NCBI GenBank assembly: GCA_001464165.1
Contig: LNEX01000536.1
Location: 1-15,734 of the forward strand
Direction of reading: 5' to 3'
DNA: 15,734 nucleotides
Source: a bacterium Ga0077546
GTDB taxonomy: Bacteria > Cyanobacteriota > Vampirovibrionia > Obscuribacterales > Obscuribacteraceae
The stretch's first letter is position 1, and every line of letters begins with the position of its first letter. Positions 12,833 to 15,734 of the stretch are shown here, in pieces. A model generated the notes under the pieces. The model saw only the letters and a program-made list of their open reading frames with translations. It was not told the DNA's origin and made no database searches. Position numbers and translations under genes: made by a program.

Positions 12833-13615
12833 ATGGCAGCCGATATTGAAAGCGAAGTTGAAACAATTGTCTCGGTCGAGAAGTTGCACAAGTCTTTTGG
12901 AAAGGCTGTGGCTATTGACGAGATTTCATTTCAAATTAAGCGTGGAGAAGTGGTTGGGCTTCTCGGTGCAAATGGTGCAGGAAAATCGACCACTATTCAA
13001 ATTTTGTTAGGGCTGATAGCCCAAACATCAGGGAAAGTTTCAATTTTTGGTATGGACCCCTGGAAAAAACGAGTAGCAGTTCTGCAACGTTGCAATTTTT
13101 CCTCGGCCTATGTGGCATTGCCGTATAACCTCAAAGTAATCGAGAACCTTGATGTTTTTGCTCAGCTCTACGGTGTGAGCAACCGCAAGAAGAAAATAGA
13201 GGAACTGCTGCAATTATTTGAGGTCGACCATTTGGCCAATAAGATGACTGGGGGCTTGTCTTCTGGTGAGTCAACCAGGGTGAACTTGTGCAAAGCTTTG
13301 CTTAATGACCCAGAGTTTTTGCTGCTAGATGAACCAACTGCTAGCCTAGATCCTGATATTGCCGATAAAGTGCGTAAGTTACTAGCCCAGGTGCAGGCTG
13401 AGCGGCATATGACCGTGCTCTATACTTCCCACAACATGAGAGATGTGCAGGAACTGTGCCAGAGAGTGCTATTTTTGCACCAGGGTAAAATAATTGCCGA
13501 AGGTAGTTCTGAGGCTATTCTGTCGCATTTTGGCCAAGAAACTTTAGAAGAAGTTTTTATTGCCATTGCTCGCAATCAAGTCACTACAAGCCTATTGAGC
13601 GGAGAACACAATTGA
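12833..13615 (+). CDS. ABC transporter ATP-binding protein (ABC-2 exporter)
   Basis: This is the ATPase subunit that powers an ABC-2 type exporter on the inner face of the cytoplasmic membrane. Walker A is GANGAGKST (45-53), the signature is LSSGE (142-146, a variant of LSGGQ), Walker B is FLLLDEP (162-168) and the switch His is His200 in TSHNM. Where many exporters have a clear Q-loop there is NFSSAYVALPYNL (88-100), a variant I associate with a subset of ABC-2 ATPases. Length 260 aa, one domain. The stop overlaps the permease start by four bases, so the two are translationally coupled. The cargo cannot be deduced; multidrug, lipid or polysaccharide precursors are typical for the class. ATG 12833 has no obvious Shine-Dalgarno. 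Confidence 0.92.
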   Translation: MAADIESEVETIVSVEKLHKSFGKAVAIDEISFQIKRGEVVGLLGANGAGKSTTIQILLGLIAQTSGKVSIFGMDPWKKRVAVLQRCNFSSAYVALPYNLKVIENLDVFAQLYGVSNRKKKIEELLQLFEVDHLANKMTGGLSSGESTRVNLCKALLNDPEFLLLDEPTASLDPDIADKVRKLLAQVQAERHMTVLYTSHNMRDVQELCQRVLFLHQGKIIAEGSSEAILSHFGQETLEEVFIAIARNQVTTSLLSGEHN

Positions 13616-14412
13616 TTCTTGTTAGGCCGGGAAGAGTCATGGGGCTCTGTAATCGCTATTTTTATATCTACACCCGCAGCGGCTTTAGATTGTTAGACGT
13701 CATATTTTGGCCAGTCATGGACCTCGTTGTCTGGGGCTTAATTGCCAAATATTTCATGCGCCTCAGTAGTGACAATCCAACTACTGTCAGTTTTCTGCTT
13801 GGGGCAATTATCTTTTTCAATATCCTCAACCGTGCACAGCAGTCTATTTCAGTTTCATTTTTGGAAGATCTTTGGTCGCGCAATTTGTTAAATGCTTTTG
13901 TTGCACCAATTACGGTGGCAGAGTTTGTCGCCTCTACTTTTGTCGTTGGCCTAACTCAGATTTTTGCTGTTAGTTTGATTATGTCTGTCCTGGCTTTTTG
14001 TCTTTATACATTTAACATTCTTGCTATCAGCTTTGCCCTTATTCCACTATTTCTAAATTTGCTTTTTATGGGTTGGTCTGTTGGTATGTTTACCACTGCT
14101 TTGATTTTTCGCTTTGGTCATCAAGCAGAGGCACTGGCCTGGGCTGTACCTTTTCTAATTCAGCCAGTTTCGGCCGTTTTTTATCCAGTGTCAGTGTTGC
14201 CTCAATGGCTGCAGCCGGTAGCATATATGGTGCCAGCAACCTATGTTTTTGAAGGTATGCGGGCTGTGCTTTCGGGAGATAGCGATATCGCTAACTTCCT
14301 GCTTAAAGCTGCTGGCCTTAATATCTTCTATTTCATTGCCGTTAGTATTTTCTTCGGGGCTATGCTCAACAGTGCACGTGAGCGCGGTGCTTTGGCGAAG
14401 TTGGTTGTGTGA
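13612..14412 (+). CDS. ABC-2 type transporter permease
   Basis: This 266-aa membrane subunit has about six hydrophobic spans and pairs with the ATPase encoded just upstream. The hallmark ABC-2 segment is near the C-terminus: AVFYPVSVLPQWLQPVAYMVPATYVFEGMRAVL, residues 188-220, where the Pro-rich loop between spans 5 and 6 is typical. The N-terminus has a short amphipathic stretch (LCNRYFYIYTRSGFRLLD) before the first span. Translation starts at TTG 13612, inside the ATPase stop (TTGA overlap), with GGAG at 13601-13604 as ribosome site. A homodimer of this protein with two ATPases would make a full exporter. The gene ends 51 bp from the convergent TPR gene, without a clear terminator. Confidence 0.9.
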   Translation: MILVRPGRVMGLCNRYFYIYTRSGFRLLDVIFWPVMDLVVWGLIAKYFMRLSSDNPTTVSFLLGAIIFFNILNRAQQSISVSFLEDLWSRNLLNAFVAPITVAEFVASTFVVGLTQIFAVSLIMSVLAFCLYTFNILAISFALIPLFLNLLFMGWSVGMFTTALIFRFGHQAEALAWAVPFLIQPVSAVFYPVSVLPQWLQPVAYMVPATYVFEGMRAVLSGDSDIANFLLKAAGLNIFYFIAVSIFFGAMLNSARERGALAKLVV

Positions 14413-14463
14413 GTCTTAGATGGCTTTAAATTGGTGATCTATCGACCAAATATGTTTGCTTCT

Positions 14464-15423
14464 CTAGTTGGCGCCCATTTCATTGGCTATCCCGCGGCTG
14501 TATTTATCTAGCGCGTCTAGATCTGCTTGAGCGAGTGCTTTGTTGCCAAGTTTCTGGTAGCAAATGGCCCGTTCCTTGTAGCAAATTGGCAAAAGAAAAT
14601 TGCCACCGTTCTCAGCGTTTTCTCGATAGCTTTTCGAAAGCTTTAGGGCTTCTGTTAGACTATTTGCTGCGTCTTGCCAACGGCTTAGCTTCTTGTAACA
14701 GTCACCTTGAGCTAAAAATACGTTAGCCGATCGTTTGCCATTAGGGCTTTTTATCGCTCTTTCTATTAGGCCCAAGGCTTTGTCTGCTTTGTCTGCTTTA
14801 TTGAGCATCATGGCCGCTTTTAACAAAAATCGCGTTTCAGTGGCGCTATCTAGGGTCGAGGCAATTTCATAGTCGTGGCTTGCTTTGACTAAGTTGCCCG
14901 ATGAAGCGTAACAGCCAGCCCGTAGGTCATAGGCTCGTGAATTATTCTCTTTGGCCAAAATGCCATTGCTTATGGCTATTGCCTTGGCATATTGCTGATC
15001 TTCCGCATAGGCTGAGCCGGCCATGAGCAGCACCGCTGTTGGTGCTTTTTGTAGTGATTTAATTGTCTCAAACTGAGCCAGCGATTCTTCGTAGCGTTGC
15101 TCGCGACAAAGGCAGGCTGCTAGCCATAACTTTCTCTCTTCTTCATCGCCAGCATGCTTGGGCGTGTTGGCCAATAACTTGCGAGCCTCTGCTGGCTTTC
15201 TTTGGTCTATGAGGTAGCTCAACTCTTCAGCCGGCAGACCGTGCTCATTAAGAACTTTAGAGGGATTATGTTGATCAGCTTTTTGCTCTGAGATAGTGAT
15301 TTTCTTAAAAGGTAATTGTTTGTTCGCTAGAGCGGGGCGGGATAGGACTAGGCTTAGTTCCGCGCTAAAGCCAACTGCTGCCACTGTGGCCATTAGTCGC
15401 ACCAGTAGAAAAGGCGGAATCAT
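14464..15423 (-). CDS. Exported TPR repeat protein, 319 aa
   Basis: The N-terminus is a likely Sec signal: MIPPFLLVRLMATVAAVGF gives a basic residue and hydrophobic core, and ALA-NK (31-35) is a good signal-peptidase I site after Ala33. The rest is TPR helix pairs, from about residue 65 to 310, for example PAEARKLLANTP, RYEESLAQFETI, YAKAIAISNGIL, LVKASHDYEIASTL, ADKALGLIERAI, WQDAANSLTEALKL and KALAQADLDAL. It is probably periplasmic or surface-bound and works by protein binding; no enzyme domain is seen. Met11 is a possible later start but would shorten the signal. An inverted repeat (15434-15455) lies directly before the start codon. The partner is unknown. Confidence 0.8.
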   Translation of the reverse strand: MIPPFLLVRLMATVAAVGFSAELSLVLSRPALANKQLPFKKITISEQKADQHNPSKVLNEHGLPAEELSYLIDQRKPAEARKLLANTPKHAGDEEERKLWLAACLCREQRYEESLAQFETIKSLQKAPTAVLLMAGSAYAEDQQYAKAIAISNGILAKENNSRAYDLRAGCYASSGNLVKASHDYEIASTLDSATETRFLLKAAMMLNKADKADKALGLIERAIKSPNGKRSANVFLAQGDCYKKLSRWQDAANSLTEALKLSKSYRENAENGGNFLLPICYKERAICYQKLGNKALAQADLDALDKYSRGIANEMGAN

Positions 15424-15433
15424 AGTCGTAATC

Positions 15434-15455
15434 TTGCTCTAGGGACCTGGAGCAA
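15434..15455 (-). promoter_or_regulatory. Inverted repeat just upstream of the exported TPR gene
   Basis: TTGCTC (15434-15439) and GAGCAA (15450-15455) are complementary, with an inner AGG/CCT pair and a short loop. It sits about 10 bp before the minus-strand start and has no T-tract, so it may influence translation or be an operator rather than end the upstream gene. Confidence 0.3.
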
Positions 15456-15505
15456 TTCTAATATAGGTTGTCTGCGGGTGCAACTTTACTGAAGCTAGTC
15501 TCCCT

Positions 15506-15734
15506 TCAGCCAGCCAGAAGCGATGACGATAGAATCTTTCGCGCCTGAGCGTAGTATTTGTCAGCTTCAGACTCTCGTCTCATGCGATTTAGCAAAACTG
15601 CATAGTCTTTCAGAATGGCTGCAAGTCGTCTTTGAGTCAATCTATTGAGGGCACCTTGATCGCTGGCACCCATTAGTTCGCTGGCTTTCTTGAAATACTT
15701 TTCTGCTTTGAAAAGCAAGCTTAGATGACAATAA
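15506..15734 (-). CDS. C-terminal part of a TPR protein (partial, runs off the edge)
   Basis: The frame is open to the window edge (the last residues read YCHLSLLFKAEKYF), so the gene begins outside and only its last 76 or so residues are visible. The final unit, LKDYAVLLNRMRRESEADKYYAQARKI, is a textbook TPR pattern of the kind seen at the end of tandem TPR proteins. The internal TTG (15718) is not needed as a start. It is on the same strand as the next TPR gene, 82 bp apart, and could share a transcript with it. The function of the full protein cannot be judged. Confidence 0.75.
   Translation of the reverse strand, partial: YCHLSLLFKAEKYFKKASELMGASDQGALNRLTQRRLAAILKDYAVLLNRMRRESEADKYYAQARKILSSSLLAG

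Noticed and set aside
14431..14449. TTGGT/ACCAA inverted repeat between the permease and the TPR gene
   Set aside because: Only 5 bp of stem with no proper T-tract; too weak to call a terminator.

Overview
The window looks like bacterial chromosome with a moderate GC content and loose gene packing. Tetratricopeptide (TPR) proteins, a class II fumarase, a cytoplasmic-looking M13 metallopeptidase, several TTG starts and often weak Shine-Dalgarno sequences are compatible with a Melainabacteria/Vampirovibrionia-type (Obscuribacter-like) cyanobacterial relative. That placement is a guess from gene style, not from a marker gene. I see no rRNA, tRNA, CRISPR array, insertion sequence or phage structural gene.

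Left part (1-5000): the 3' end of an unidentified plus-strand gene, a 235-aa unknown protein closed by a perfect hairpin terminator, a small TPR protein, then fumC on the minus strand with its own terminator. Across a 221-bp divergent region, which carries a perfect operator-like inverted repeat, lies a membrane protein with two TM-pair/PH-like units. A zinc-ribbon NUDIX hydrolase on the minus strand follows.

Middle (5000-9150): a promoter-like site with an inverted repeat inside its spacer precedes a 74-aa unknown protein. Then comes about 500 bp without a convincing gene but dense in short hairpins. This region leads into the most striking gene of the window, a 671-aa polytopic membrane protein with extreme codon bias and four degenerate internal repeats. 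It is followed on the same strand by a four-TM small protein and a lipoprotein with a thioredoxin-like layout and a CxxxC motif. The set ends at a clear terminator (9116-9153) and is probably one transcription unit, with two intercistronic hairpins after its first gene.

Right part (9150-15734): a minus-strand, low-complexity 276-aa unknown protein lies downstream of an M13 metallopeptidase gene, also minus strand and also strongly codon-biased. Across a 416-bp divergent gap there is a two-gene ABC-2 exporter (ATPase and permease, translationally coupled by a 4-bp overlap). The window ends with two minus-strand TPR genes, one exported and one running off the edge.

The two codon-biased genes avoid TTA, CTA and TCA (completely in the first, nearly so in the second). 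As a result each carries a long codon-aligned antisense open frame, which I treat as an artefact of high expression. The best candidate for something undescribed is the 5500-9150 block: hairpin-rich leader, repeat membrane protein, small membrane protein and Trx-like lipoprotein.
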